DNA of 6,510 nt from an uncultured Actinomycetes bacterium (GCA_903960645.1 CAJCBN010000075.1:1-6510); one strand, 5' to 3'; shown: positions 1 to 6,165, counted from the stretch's first letter. Translations and numbers: made by a program. Notes: generated from the sequence alone by a model not told the origin.

Positions 1-1
1 C

Positions 2-1129
2 ATGATGCGCATCGTCATCGTTGACCCGCGCGGCGAGACGCGCCCGTACGACGACGCGCTCGGCGCGGCGCTGGCTGCGAGGGGGAACGACGTCGAGCTC
101 GTCACCAGTGCGCCGCGTGTCGCGCAGCCACCCGCCCCGGCTGGAGTGGTCGTGCGCCATGCGTTTTACCGCCTCGCCGACCGCGTGCCCGGCGGGGGGC
201 GGAAGGTCGCGCGTGGCCTCGAGCATCCGCTTGATCTACTGGGGCTGACGCCCTCGTTGATCCGGCGCCGTCCCGATGCGATTCACGTCCAGTGGCTGCC
301 GCTCGGTGCCGTCGATCGCGGCTACTGGCGCGCCATCCAGGGCCTGCTCGGCGTGCCGATTACGTACACGGCGCACGATGCGCTCCCGAACAACCCCACG
401 CCGAAGCGCCTGCGGCGGGCGGCGGCGAACGCCCGTGCGTTCGGCCGCGTGATCGTCCACTCGGTCCACGGCCGCACCGCGCTCGTCGAGCAGCTGGACG
501 TCGCACCCGCGCACGTGCACGTGGTCCCACACGGCGCACTGACGGCCTACCGGGAGGTGGCGCCGACGGCGCCCGCCGTCGCCGACGGCGTGCCGCTCGT
601 GGCCATGCTCGGGCTGCTGCGGCCGTACAAGGGGCTCGACATCCTGCTCGACGCCTGGCCGGCGGTGCGCGCGGCGATTCCCGAGGCGCAGCTGCTCGTG
701 GCGGGGCGCGTGCTCGGTGACCCCGACGGCGCGGCGCGCCTCGAGCGGATGGCGGGTGAGGACCTCGGCGTGCTCGCCGACCTGCGCTTCACACCGACGG
801 AGGAGTTCGTCGGCGCAATGCTGCGAGCCGACGTCGTCGTGCTGCCGTACCGCCGGATCGACCAGTCCGGCGTGCTCTTCGCCGCGCTCGCGCTCGGCCG
901 CCCGCTCGTGGCCACGCGCGTCGGCGGCTTCGCCGAGGTGGTGGAACAGCAGGGCGCTGGCCTTGTCGTGCCGCCGGAAGATCCTGCGGCGCTCGCCGAG
1001 GCGCTGATCGAGCTGCTGCGCGACCCGGCGCGGCGCACGGCGATGGCCGCCGCCAGCCGGGCCGCTGCCGACGGGCCGTTCAGCTGGGACGCGATCGCCG
1101 CGGCGACTGAGCGCGTGTACGCGGCGTGA
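2..1129 (+). CDS. GT4-family (GT-B fold) glycosyltransferase
   Basis: A cytosolic glycosyltransferase of 375 residues, probably adding a sugar from an activated donor to a lipid-linked or other cell-surface glycan intermediate. The N-terminal Rossmann domain opens with MRIVIVDPRG. An acceptor-side region around residues 93-130 contains HVQWLP and YTAHDALPNN. The C-terminal donor domain has GLLRPYKG (204-211), VVLPYRR (278-284) and VATRVGGFAEVV (303-314). The classical EX7E motif is altered: the segment that usually holds the two glutamates reads DQSGVLFAALALGRP (287-301), a variant found in other GT4 proteins. The length is normal for the family. The start is ATG at 2 or ATG at 5; the upstream bases are missing, so the ribosome site cannot be judged. 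The opening ATGATG could overlap the stop of an earlier gene. It overlaps the next gene by 4 bases (GTGA), so the two are probably cotranscribed. Donor and acceptor are unknown. Confidence 0.9.
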   Translation: MMRIVIVDPRGETRPYDDALGAALAARGNDVELVTSAPRVAQPPAPAGVVVRHAFYRLADRVPGGGRKVARGLEHPLDLLGLTPSLIRRRPDAIHVQWLPLGAVDRGYWRAIQGLLGVPITYTAHDALPNNPTPKRLRRAAANARAFGRVIVHSVHGRTALVEQLDVAPAHVHVVPHGALTAYREVAPTAPAVADGVPLVAMLGLLRPYKGLDILLDAWPAVRAAIPEAQLLVAGRVLGDPDGAARLERMAGEDLGVLADLRFTPTEEFVGAMLRADVVVLPYRRIDQSGVLFAALALGRPLVATRVGGFAEVVEQQGAGLVVPPEDPAALAEALIELLRDPARRTAMAAASRAAADGPFSWDAIAAATERVYAA

Positions 1130-2259
1130 CACGCCAGGCGTTTCCGGACCGACTGCGCGGGCTCGCCCTGCTGGGCATCATCGTCGTCAACGCGCCGTTC
1201 CTCGCGATCAGCTCGGTTGGCTACACCGAGGCGTCCATCGCGGCGTGGTGGGACATGGCCGCGGCGTTCGCGGTGATCGCCCTCGCGCAGGGCAAGTTCT
1301 ACCTGCTGTTCTCCTTCCTGTTCGGCTACAGCGCGCTCTTCATCGTGCGTACCGGTGCCGTCCCGGAACGCCGGCGCTACCGCCGCCGACTGGTCGGTCT
1401 CGCCGTGCTCGGGTTCGCCCATGCCGTGCTGCTCTTCAGCGGTGACATCCTGCTCTCGTACGCGGTGCTCGGCTTCGCGCTGCTGCTGCTCCTGCGCCGG
1501 CCCGACCGGACCGTGTTGCGCACGGCGGTGATCGTCTTCGTGCTCTCCCTTGTCTGGCTTGGCGCGCTCGTGCTCCTCGTCGCGGCGGCACCGGCCGAGC
1601 CGGACACCACGACCACGGCGCTCGATGTCGCGCTGGCGGACGGGACGTTCCTCGAGGCGGCGCGCGCCCGGCTCGACGCGCTGCCGCTGACGCTGCTGAC
1701 GATCGGCTCGCTCCAGTGGGGCTTCGCCTTCGCGATGTTCTGCCTCGGTGTGGTCGCGGCGCGCCGGTCGCTGTTCGCGGACCTCGCGGCCTCGCGCACG
1801 CTCTGGCGGCGCCTTGCCCTGTGGGGGATCCTGATCGGGCTGCCGCTGCAGCTCGTCGCGGCGTACCTCCAGCTGCGGAGCGGCAGCGGTCTCTCGTCCC
1901 TGACGACCGAGGCCGTCGGCGGGGTGATGTTCGGTATCGCGACCGCGCCGGTGCTCGCGGCCGGCTACGTGGGCGCGCTGGCGCTGCTGAGCCTGCGTGC
2001 CCCGCACGTGCTGGACCTCGTGCGCGACGGCGGCCGCGCCTCACTCACGCTCTACCTGTCGGAGTCGATCGTGCTCTGCGTGCTGTTCTGCGGTTGGGGG
2101 TTCGGGCTGTTCGGTCGCCTCGGCGCGGGTGCGGTCACGCTGATCGCGATCGGTGTCTACCTGCTGCTCGAGGTGGCAATCCGCCTCTGGCTTGCGCGCT
2201 TTCGGCAGGGACCGTTCGAGTGGCTGCTCGCGCAGTGGACGGGACCGGCCCGGCCCTAG
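1126..2259 (+). CDS. DUF418 (YeiB-like) multi-pass membrane protein
   Basis: An integral membrane protein of 377 residues with about ten hydrophobic segments. Family hallmarks are visible: DRLRGLALLGIIVVN at 8-22, GKFYLLFSFLFGYSA at 56-70, GFAHAVLLFSGDILLSYAVLG at roughly 96-116 (with His99 and Asp107), a GRASLTLYLSES segment at 303-314, and the terminal FRQGPFEWLLAQWT near 359-372 that is typical of the DUF418 domain. The biochemical role is not established. The N-terminal D-x-x-RG motif resembles that of membrane acyltransferases, with which YeiB/DUF418 proteins have been compared, so acyl decoration of an extracellular glycan is a reasonable guess but no more. The GTG start at 1126 lies inside the stop of the glycosyltransferase gene (GTGA). 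No convincing Shine-Dalgarno is seen, so translational coupling is likely. The stop codon TAG overlaps the stop of the convergent KASIII gene. Confidence 0.9.
   Translation: MTRQAFPDRLRGLALLGIIVVNAPFLAISSVGYTEASIAAWWDMAAAFAVIALAQGKFYLLFSFLFGYSALFIVRTGAVPERRRYRRRLVGLAVLGFAHAVLLFSGDILLSYAVLGFALLLLLRRPDRTVLRTAVIVFVLSLVWLGALVLLVAAAPAEPDTTTTALDVALADGTFLEAARARLDALPLTLLTIGSLQWGFAFAMFCLGVVAARRSLFADLAASRTLWRRLALWGILIGLPLQLVAAYLQLRSGSGLSSLTTEAVGGVMFGIATAPVLAAGYVGALALLSLRAPHVLDLVRDGGRASLTLYLSESIVLCVLFCGWGFGLFGRLGAGAVTLIAIGVYLLLEVAIRLWLARFRQGPFEWLLAQWTGPARP
2256..2259. other. Shared CTAG stop-codon palindrome of two convergent genes
   Basis: The DUF418 gene ends with TAG at 2257-2259 on the plus strand, and the KASIII gene ends with TAG read from 2258 to 2256 on the minus strand. 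The palindrome CTAG serves both stops and leaves no intergenic space. No terminator-like hairpin with a T-tract is visible on either side, so each transcript probably runs into the opposing gene or ends by a factor-dependent route. Confidence 0.9.
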
Positions 2260-3218
2260 GCGACCGGATCGGCGTCGAAGCGCACGATCGTGCTGGCCCA
2301 CGACAGGCCGACGCCGAAGCCGGACAGCAGCGTCGTCTTGCCGGCGAGACCGCCCTCGCGCGCCAGCTCGGCGATCAGGAACGGAATCGACGAGGAGACG
2401 AGGTTGCCCGTGTCGCGGATGCGGATCGGGACGCGCGCGGGATCGAGCTTCATGCGCCGCACGAGGTAGGAGAGCATGTGGTTGCTCGCCTGGTGCAGCA
2501 GGAAGAGATCGACGTCGTCAGGAGCGATGCCGTTGGCGGCCGTCACGCGGTCGACGTCGGCGGGGACGGTGCCGAGCATGAACTCGAAGATGCTGCGGCC
2601 CGCCATCGACAGGCAGCGGGTGCCCTCGGCGTCCGGCTCGACGATCAGGTTGCGCGCGCCGGAGCCGTCCGTGCCGAAGGTGAACTCCGCCAGCTGCCCC
2701 CCGGCTCCCTCGCGCGCGATCCAGGTGGCGGCCGCGCCATCGCCGAACAGCGGCGCGGTGCCGCGATCAGCGGGGTCGATGACCTTCGAGTACGGGTCCG
2801 AGGTGACGAGCAGCGCGTTGTCGAGGCCCAGCGTCTCCAGCAGGCCGCGGACGACCGCGAGGCCGTAGACGAAGCCGGAGCAGCCGAGCCCGATGTCGAA
2901 GCAGGCGGTCTCTCGGGAAAGGCCGAGGCGATCCTGGACGAGCGCCGAGGTGTGCGGCAGGCCGTAGTCCGGGTTCTGGGTGCAGACGATCAGCACCTGG
3001 ACGTCCTCGCGCCGTAGGTCGGGGCACTTGGCGAAGAGATCCTCCGCCGCCGCCACGCCCATGGCGGCCGCGCCCTCGTCCTCGGCGGCGATGTGGCGCT
3101 GGTGGATGCCGAGCTTGTCCTCGAGGAACTCGCGGTCCCAGCCGAAGCGCTCGATCAGCTCGTCGTTGCCGACGGTCCTCTCCGGCAGGTACGTGCCGAT
3201 GGCGCGGATGGCGGTCAC
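2256..3218 (-). CDS. 3-oxoacyl-ACP synthase III (KASIII/FabH-like)
   Basis: A thiolase-fold condensing enzyme of 320 residues, the normal FabH length. The catalytic triad of the KASIII class appears intact: Cys113 in GLGCSGFVYG, His242 in LLHQASNHML and Asn272 in DTGNLVSSSIP. The N-terminus carries the usual GTYLPERTVGNDEL motif and a GWDREFLEDKLGIHQRHIA segment (26-44), which aligns with the CoA-binding region of FabH (Trp27). LFGDGAAA (157-164) and the glycine-rich GFGVGLSWAS (300-309) complete the family pattern. The Asn supports decarboxylative condensation rather than the Cys-His-Asp acyltransferase subtype, though substrates cannot be read from sequence. It is the last gene of a polysaccharide operon rather than part of a fatty-acid (fab) cluster, and no acyl carrier protein gene is nearby. 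This suggests it makes a dedicated acyl chain for glycan or lipid modification. The start is GTG, with AGGAGA six bases upstream; it overlaps the ATP-grasp stop as GTGA. Confidence 0.9.
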   Translation of the reverse strand: MTAIRAIGTYLPERTVGNDELIERFGWDREFLEDKLGIHQRHIAAEDEGAAAMGVAAAEDLFAKCPDLRREDVQVLIVCTQNPDYGLPHTSALVQDRLGLSRETACFDIGLGCSGFVYGLAVVRGLLETLGLDNALLVTSDPYSKVIDPADRGTAPLFGDGAAATWIAREGAGGQLAEFTFGTDGSGARNLIVEPDAEGTRCLSMAGRSIFEFMLGTVPADVDRVTAANGIAPDDVDLFLLHQASNHMLSYLVRRMKLDPARVPIRIRDTGNLVSSSIPFLIAELAREGGLAGKTTLLSGFGVGLSWASTIVRFDADPVA

Positions 3219-4219
3219 GGGGGGTCTCCTTCGGCGAGCGTGAGGGGGGGAAGGCTCGGCCGTCCCTCCTCAGTGAACAGCACCTGGTGGAAGAAGCGGG
3301 AGAGGGTGACCCCGCGGGTGTACTCGCCGAGGCGCGGTGCGACGTCCTCGCCGGCCGCCAGCTGGAGCATGCGGAAGGGGAAGTCGCCGCCGGCGGCGAG
3401 CGGCAGGGGGAAGGCGCCGCCGATGCGCGGGTTGACGTCGGTCACCTCATGGCGATCGGGCGCCTCCCGGAAGCACTGGACGGTGCCGGGGCCGCGCAGG
3501 CCGAGTGCCTCGGCGACGGTGCGGCCGACCTCGACCAGGGTGGGGTCCTCGAGCGTTGTGCCCTTGATCTGCTCGCCGCCCTTCGACTGGATCATCGCGC
3601 GCGGGATCGCGTCGAGGCAGCGGCCGTCGAGGTCGCAGAGCACGTCGATCGAGAACTCGGTGCCGCTGCAGCACTCCTGCACCATCGACGGGAGCGCCGT
3701 GTAGCCGAGGAAGAAGTCGAGCTCGCGGCGGTCGGCGCAGCGGAAGATGCCCTCCGAGCCGCGGCCCTCGCGCATCTTGACGAGCACGGGGAAGCGCAGG
3801 TCGGCGGGCAGCGCGTCGGGGTGGAACGTGCGCGGCGTGCCGAGGCCCTGCGCAGCCAGGAAGTCCGCCATCACGAGCTTGTCGACGCAGCGACGCGTGG
3901 CCTCACCGCCGGGCAGGAAGGCCTGGCAGCCGAGCTCGGCCAGCTGCGGCACGAGGTCGGCGAGCTGGACGAGGTCCCACTCCGAGCACGGCAGCACCAT
4001 CTCGCAGCCGTGCTCGCGCACCGTCTGGAGCACGTGCTCGGCGTAGCCGGGGTCGCTCGCCGGCGGCGCCTTCACCTGCACGTCGCAGAAGGGGAGGGCA
4101 GGGGCGATGGCGGAGGAGTCGGTGCCGATCACGCGGCCACCGCCGTGGCGCGCGACGGCCTCGCGGAACGCGGAGACGACATCGACGCGCAGCCCGACGC
4201 AGGTCAGCAGCACGTTCAC
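3215..4219 (-). CDS. ATP-grasp ligase, carbamoyl-phosphate-synthase-like
   Basis: A soluble ligase of 334 residues. ATP-grasp enzymes activate a carboxylate as an acyl phosphate and join it to an amine, thiol or similar nucleophile. The N-terminal pre-ATP-grasp Rossmann part (1-110) starts MNVLLTCVGLRVDVV and includes VIGTDSS (30-36) and MVLPCSEWD (74-82). The ATP-grasp core has PVLVKMREGRGSEGI (144-158, with the nucleotide-binding Lys148 and flexible glycine loop), MVQECCSGTEFSIDVL (179-194), a probable metal ligand Gln248, and EVTDVNPRIGG (258-268), whose Asp261, Asn263 and Arg265 match the Mg-ATP site. All catalytic elements appear present. It contains twelve cysteines, including an adjacent pair at 183-184. 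The GTG start at 4219 is preceded by AGGAG and overlaps the sugar transferase stop (GTGA). Substrates are unknown. Its position suggests it attaches an amino acid or acyl group to a glycan precursor, or prepares a precursor for the downstream KASIII. Confidence 0.85.
   Translation of the reverse strand: MNVLLTCVGLRVDVVSAFREAVARHGGGRVIGTDSSAIAPALPFCDVQVKAPPASDPGYAEHVLQTVREHGCEMVLPCSEWDLVQLADLVPQLAELGCQAFLPGGEATRRCVDKLVMADFLAAQGLGTPRTFHPDALPADLRFPVLVKMREGRGSEGIFRCADRRELDFFLGYTALPSMVQECCSGTEFSIDVLCDLDGRCLDAIPRAMIQSKGGEQIKGTTLEDPTLVEVGRTVAEALGLRGPGTVQCFREAPDRHEVTDVNPRIGGAFPLPLAAGGDFPFRMLQLAAGEDVAPRLGEYTRGVTLSRFFHQVLFTEEGRPSLPPLTLAEGDPP
3225..3230 (-). promoter_or_regulatory. Ribosome binding site of the KASIII gene
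   Basis: On the minus strand AGGAGA lies six bases before the GTG at 3218, inside the end of the ATP-grasp gene. It supports the GTG start and the 4-base overlap. Confidence 0.75.
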
Positions 4220-4839
4220 GTGCCGCTCCTATCCGTCGGCTGCCAGCCGCCGGCCTCGCCCTTGTAGGTACCGCTGCGCGAGAAGATCGTGCTCACGGTG
4301 CGGAGCATGATGGAAATGTCGAGGCGGAGCGACTGGTGGTCGACGTACCAGACGTCGAGTTCGATGCGCTCGGACCACGGCAGGCTGGCCCGGCCGTGGA
4401 TCTGCGCCCAGCCGGTGACGCCGGGCGTGACGTCGAGGCGGCGCGCCTGATGGGGCGTGTACTGGTCGACCTGGTAGCGCAGCGTCGGCCGGGGGCCGAC
4501 GAGGCTCATCTCGCCGACGAGGATGTTCCAGAACTGCGGCAGCTCGTCGATCGACGTCTTGCGCAGCAGCTCACCGATCTTCAGGATGCGCGCGTCGCCG
4601 GCGTCGACGGCGAAGCCCGCGCCCTGCGCCTCGGCGTTCACGACCATCGTGCGCAGCTTGAGCACGTGGAACGACGCGCCGTGTAGGCCGACGCGCTCCT
4701 GGCGGAAGAACACGGGGCCGCCGTCCTCGCGCTTGATCAGCGCGGCCGCGACCCCGATCACCGGGGCGGACAGGGTCAGGCCGACGACGGCGCCGGTCAC
4801 GTCGAGGGCGCGCTTGGCGACGCGCTCCCAGCCCCTCAC
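4216..4839 (-). CDS. Undecaprenyl-phosphate sugar phosphotransferase, minimal PglC-type
   Basis: A monotopic phosphoglycosyl transferase of 207 residues. It would transfer a sugar-1-phosphate from a UDP-sugar to undecaprenyl phosphate at the inner face of the membrane, starting repeat-unit assembly. It shows KRALDV (9-14), a hydrophobic re-entrant segment (about 15-35), GGPVFFRQERVG (40-51), FHVLKLRTM (57-65), the TSIDELPQFWNILVGEMSLVGPRP region with the catalytic Asp98-Glu99 pair, TPGVTGWAQIHGR (138-150), and the LDVWYVDH and LDISIMLRTV segments (161-168, 173-182). It is the small functional core without the N-terminal multi-TM/CoA-binding domains of WbaP-type enzymes. The reading frame stays open to 5031, but the GTG at 4839 is the right start: it begins just before the conserved core, is preceded by GGAGGG at six bases, and overlaps the GT2 stop as GTGA. 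The transferred sugar cannot be assigned. Confidence 0.93.
   Translation of the reverse strand: MRGWERVAKRALDVTGAVVGLTLSAPVIGVAAALIKREDGGPVFFRQERVGLHGASFHVLKLRTMVVNAEAQGAGFAVDAGDARILKIGELLRKTSIDELPQFWNILVGEMSLVGPRPTLRYQVDQYTPHQARRLDVTPGVTGWAQIHGRASLPWSERIELDVWYVDHQSLRLDISIMLRTVSTIFSRSGTYKGEAGGWQPTDRSGT
4226..4230 (-). promoter_or_regulatory. Ribosome binding site of the ATP-grasp gene
   Basis: AGGAG on the minus strand sits six bases ahead of the GTG at 4219, within the last codons of the sugar transferase gene. It fixes the start of the ATP-grasp protein at its conserved MNVLLT beginning. Confidence 0.75.
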
Positions 4840-5978
4840 CGTGTGCCCTCCGGGCGCTCCCAGACCGGCTCGATGCCCTTGAACAGTGCGTGGTAGAAGG
4901 CGATCAGCGTGGCCAGCGTCACGAGGACGTAGTACTGGGCGAGCGCGAGCGGCAGGAAGCGCGCGGCCGTCTTGGCCGAGACGAGCGCCATGGCGATCAC
5001 GAGCAGCTGCGCGAGCAGGATCAGCCACCACAGGCCGCCGACGGTGAACGCGAGCAGGATGCTGTCGAGCAGCAGCACCACGTGGAGCAGACCGCTCGCG
5101 TAGCGCAGCAGACGGTGCGAGACCATCTCGAGCCAGTAGACCGGACCCATCCGCAGCAGCGAGAACATGCGGCCGTAGAGGACGAGCAGCCAGCAGTGGC
5201 CGAACATGCGCACCTTGCGGCGGAACTCGTCGCCGAGGTCCGTGGTCGGCTTCTCCGAGGCGATGGCGTCGGGTGCGTAGGTCGCGATCCAGCCGTGCTT
5301 GACCATCAGGTAGGGGAACGAGAGGTCGTGGCCGTAGCGCGGGTCGACGAAGGCGTAGGTGTCACGGCGCACCGCGTAGATCGAGCCGTTGCCGCCCGTC
5401 ACCGAGTGCATCTTCGCCTCCCAGCCGCGCAGCGCGACCTCGAAGCGCCAGTACGCACCCTCGCGGTTGGTGCCGTCGGCCTTGCGCAGGGACAGCCGGC
5501 CGCAGACGTACGCGACGCGGTCGTCGGCAAAGGGGCGCACGAGCCGGCGCAGCGCCTCGGGCTCCCAGGCGCAGTTGGCGTCGCTGAAGGCGATCAGGTC
5601 GGGCCAGTCACCGAGAGCGCGCACCGCCGTGTCCTGCGCGTTGACCTTGCCGCCGCGCTCGGCGCGCACGAGCTCGATGCCCTGGCTGGCGTAGCGCTCC
5701 ACCAGCTCGTCCGTGCCGTCGTCCGAGGCATCCGAGGTGACGATGATCCGCAGGCGCTCGCTCGGGTAGTCGAGCGCCAGCGCGTTCTCGATCTTCGCTT
5801 CGATCACGTCGGCCTCGTTGTGCGCGGCGATGACGAGCGCGACGAACGGCTCGATATCCGCCGCGTGGATCTGCCGGGGCAGGAGCTTGGACCACACGAA
5901 GGCGAGGATCGGATACCCGATGTGGGTCCAGAGGATCAGCGCCAGCGCGACCCAGCCGATGGCGGCGAGGAGGCTCAC
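4836..5978 (-). CDS. Membrane-anchored GT2-family glycosyltransferase
   Basis: A processive-type or single-addition GT2 (GT-A fold) enzyme of 380 residues, with its catalytic domain facing the cytosol. An N-terminal membrane segment (about 2-29) precedes the domain, which starts PFVALVIAAHNEADVI (44-59). Seen next are TSDASDDGTDEL (81-92, nucleotide-binding aspartates), FSDANCAWEP (131-140, with Asp133 in the metal-binding DxD-like position), VTGGNGSIYAVRRD (193-206), YGHDLSFPYL (215-224, Asp218 as likely catalytic base) and EFRRKVRMFGHC (251-262), occupying the place of the Q/RxxRW motif but ending in Met. Three hydrophobic segments close the protein (about 296-318, 320-336, 345-365). This resembles hyaluronan/cellulose-synthase-related GT2s. 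It is the first gene of the four-gene operon and overlaps the sugar transferase by GTGA. The GTG start is the furthest upstream usable codon after an in-frame stop at 5997-5999. No Shine-Dalgarno precedes it, so it may be translated from a leaderless message. Confidence 0.9.
   Translation of the reverse strand: MSLLAAIGWVALALILWTHIGYPILAFVWSKLLPRQIHAADIEPFVALVIAAHNEADVIEAKIENALALDYPSERLRIIVTSDASDDGTDELVERYASQGIELVRAERGGKVNAQDTAVRALGDWPDLIAFSDANCAWEPEALRRLVRPFADDRVAYVCGRLSLRKADGTNREGAYWRFEVALRGWEAKMHSVTGGNGSIYAVRRDTYAFVDPRYGHDLSFPYLMVKHGWIATYAPDAIASEKPTTDLGDEFRRKVRMFGHCWLLVLYGRMFSLLRMGPVYWLEMVSHRLLRYASGLLHVVLLLDSILLAFTVGGLWWLILLAQLLVIAMALVSAKTAARFLPLALAQYYVLVTLATLIAFYHALFKGIEPVWERPEGTR
4846..4851 (-). 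promoter_or_regulatory. Ribosome binding site deciding the sugar transferase start
   Basis: GGAGGG on the minus strand lies six bases before the GTG at 4839, inside the end of the GT2 gene. It supports the short 207-residue form over the 271-residue open frame, whose extra N-terminus is out-of-frame GT2 coding sequence. Confidence 0.75.
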
Positions 5979-5986
5979 AGTCGTGA

Positions 5987-5994
5987 AGGGTATA
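5987..5994 (-). promoter_or_regulatory. Candidate -10 element of the polysaccharide operon
   Basis: On the minus strand TATACCCT ends eight bases before the GTG of the GT2 gene. It contains both TATACC and the actinobacterial TANNNT form (TACCCT). The distance would place transcription initiation at or next to the start codon, consistent with a leaderless mRNA and with the missing Shine-Dalgarno. No good -35 hexamer is found at normal spacing; a TGACCG at 6017-6022 lies too far away. The assignment is tentative. Confidence 0.35.
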
Positions 5995-6042
5995 GGTCAG
6001 GCCACGGGCGGCGGGACGGTCATGGGTCGCAAGGCGCGCGGT

Positions 6043-6091
6043 GTACGTCGTACGGGACGTCCGTTGCTCACCGCGCGCGTTGACGTGCGTC
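6043..6091. repeat. Cluster of ACGT-core inverted repeats in the divergent intergenic region
   Basis: Three short inverted repeats follow each other: GTACGTCGTAC (6043-6053, palindromic around one central base), GGACGTCC (6055-6062, perfect) and GACG-N2-CGTC (6082-6091). They lie between the divergent GT2 and antitoxin genes. They could be regulator-binding sites, but such motifs also arise by chance in GC-rich DNA. Confidence 0.35.
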
Positions 6092-6123
6092 TCCCTCGCG
6101 AGACCGTGTGTACGCCATCACAT

Positions 6124-6139
6124 TTTTCAGATCTGCAAA
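6124..6139. promoter_or_regulatory. Candidate operator palindrome of the toxin-antitoxin operon
   Basis: TTTTCAGATCTGCAAA is a 16-base palindrome centred on AGATCT with one mismatched pair (T6127/C6136). It lies in a conspicuously AT-rich patch (about 6117-6155) and covers the -35 region of the antitoxin promoter. Phd/VapB antitoxins repress their own operon by binding such palindromes, so this is a good operator candidate by position and symmetry. Confidence 0.55.
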
Positions 6140-6153
6140 CCTGTTTTCTTTGC
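6135..6153. repeat. Inverted repeat GCAAA-N9-TTTGC abutting the antitoxin -10
   Basis: GCAAA at 6135-6139 and TTTGC at 6149-6153 form a five-base inverted repeat. It overlaps the right edge of the AGATCT palindrome and ends directly before the -10 hexamer. It may be a second half-site pair for cooperative antitoxin or toxin-antitoxin binding. Confidence 0.4.
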
Positions 6154-6159
6154 TAGGGT
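6151..6159 (+). promoter_or_regulatory. Extended -10 promoter of the antitoxin gene (leaderless type)
   Basis: TGC followed by TAGGGT fits the extended -10 pattern TGN-TANNNT. The hexamer ends six bases before the ATG at 6166, which would make the ATG the first bases of the transcript. No -35 consensus is seen at 17-18 bases, as is usual for extended -10 promoters. An alternative reading is that AGGGTG (6155-6160) is a weak Shine-Dalgarno five bases before the ATG. Confidence 0.6.
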
Positions 6160-6165
6160 GCGTCC

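Noticed and set aside
547..2007. Long open frame on the minus strand (486 residues) opposite the GT4 and DUF418 genes
   Set aside because: Its translation is rich in Arg, Gly, Ala, Glu and Gln with no recognisable fold, and the opposite strand encodes two clear families. It is a by-product of GC-rich codon bias. The same applies to the 236-1132 minus-strand frame.
2225..2275. Possible terminator between the convergent genes
   Set aside because: The region has GC-rich partial symmetry (ccggcccggccc) but no stem with a workable loop and no T-tract on either strand.
4840..5031. N-terminal extension of the sugar transferase to 271 residues
   Set aside because: The extra 64 residues overlap GT2 coding sequence out of frame and have no membrane or family features. 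The GTG at 4839 has a Shine-Dalgarno site and begins just ahead of the conserved PGT core.
4890..6083. Long open frame on the plus strand (397 residues) opposite the GT2 gene
   Set aside because: Its composition is typical of antisense shadows (repeated Arg, Asp, Glu, Gln, His and Val, no domains), while the minus strand shows complete GT2 motifs. The frames at 1716-3017 and 3287-4267 were rejected for the same reason.
6080..6085. TTGACG as a plus-strand -35 element
   Set aside because: No -10 hexamer lies 16-19 bases downstream, and it is too far (68 bases) from the TAGGGT element to work with it.
6041..6114. GTGTACG occurring twice (6041-6047 and 6108-6114) as a direct repeat
   Set aside because: Seven bases twice in the same intergenic region, without further extension or a third copy, is too weak to call a repeat element.
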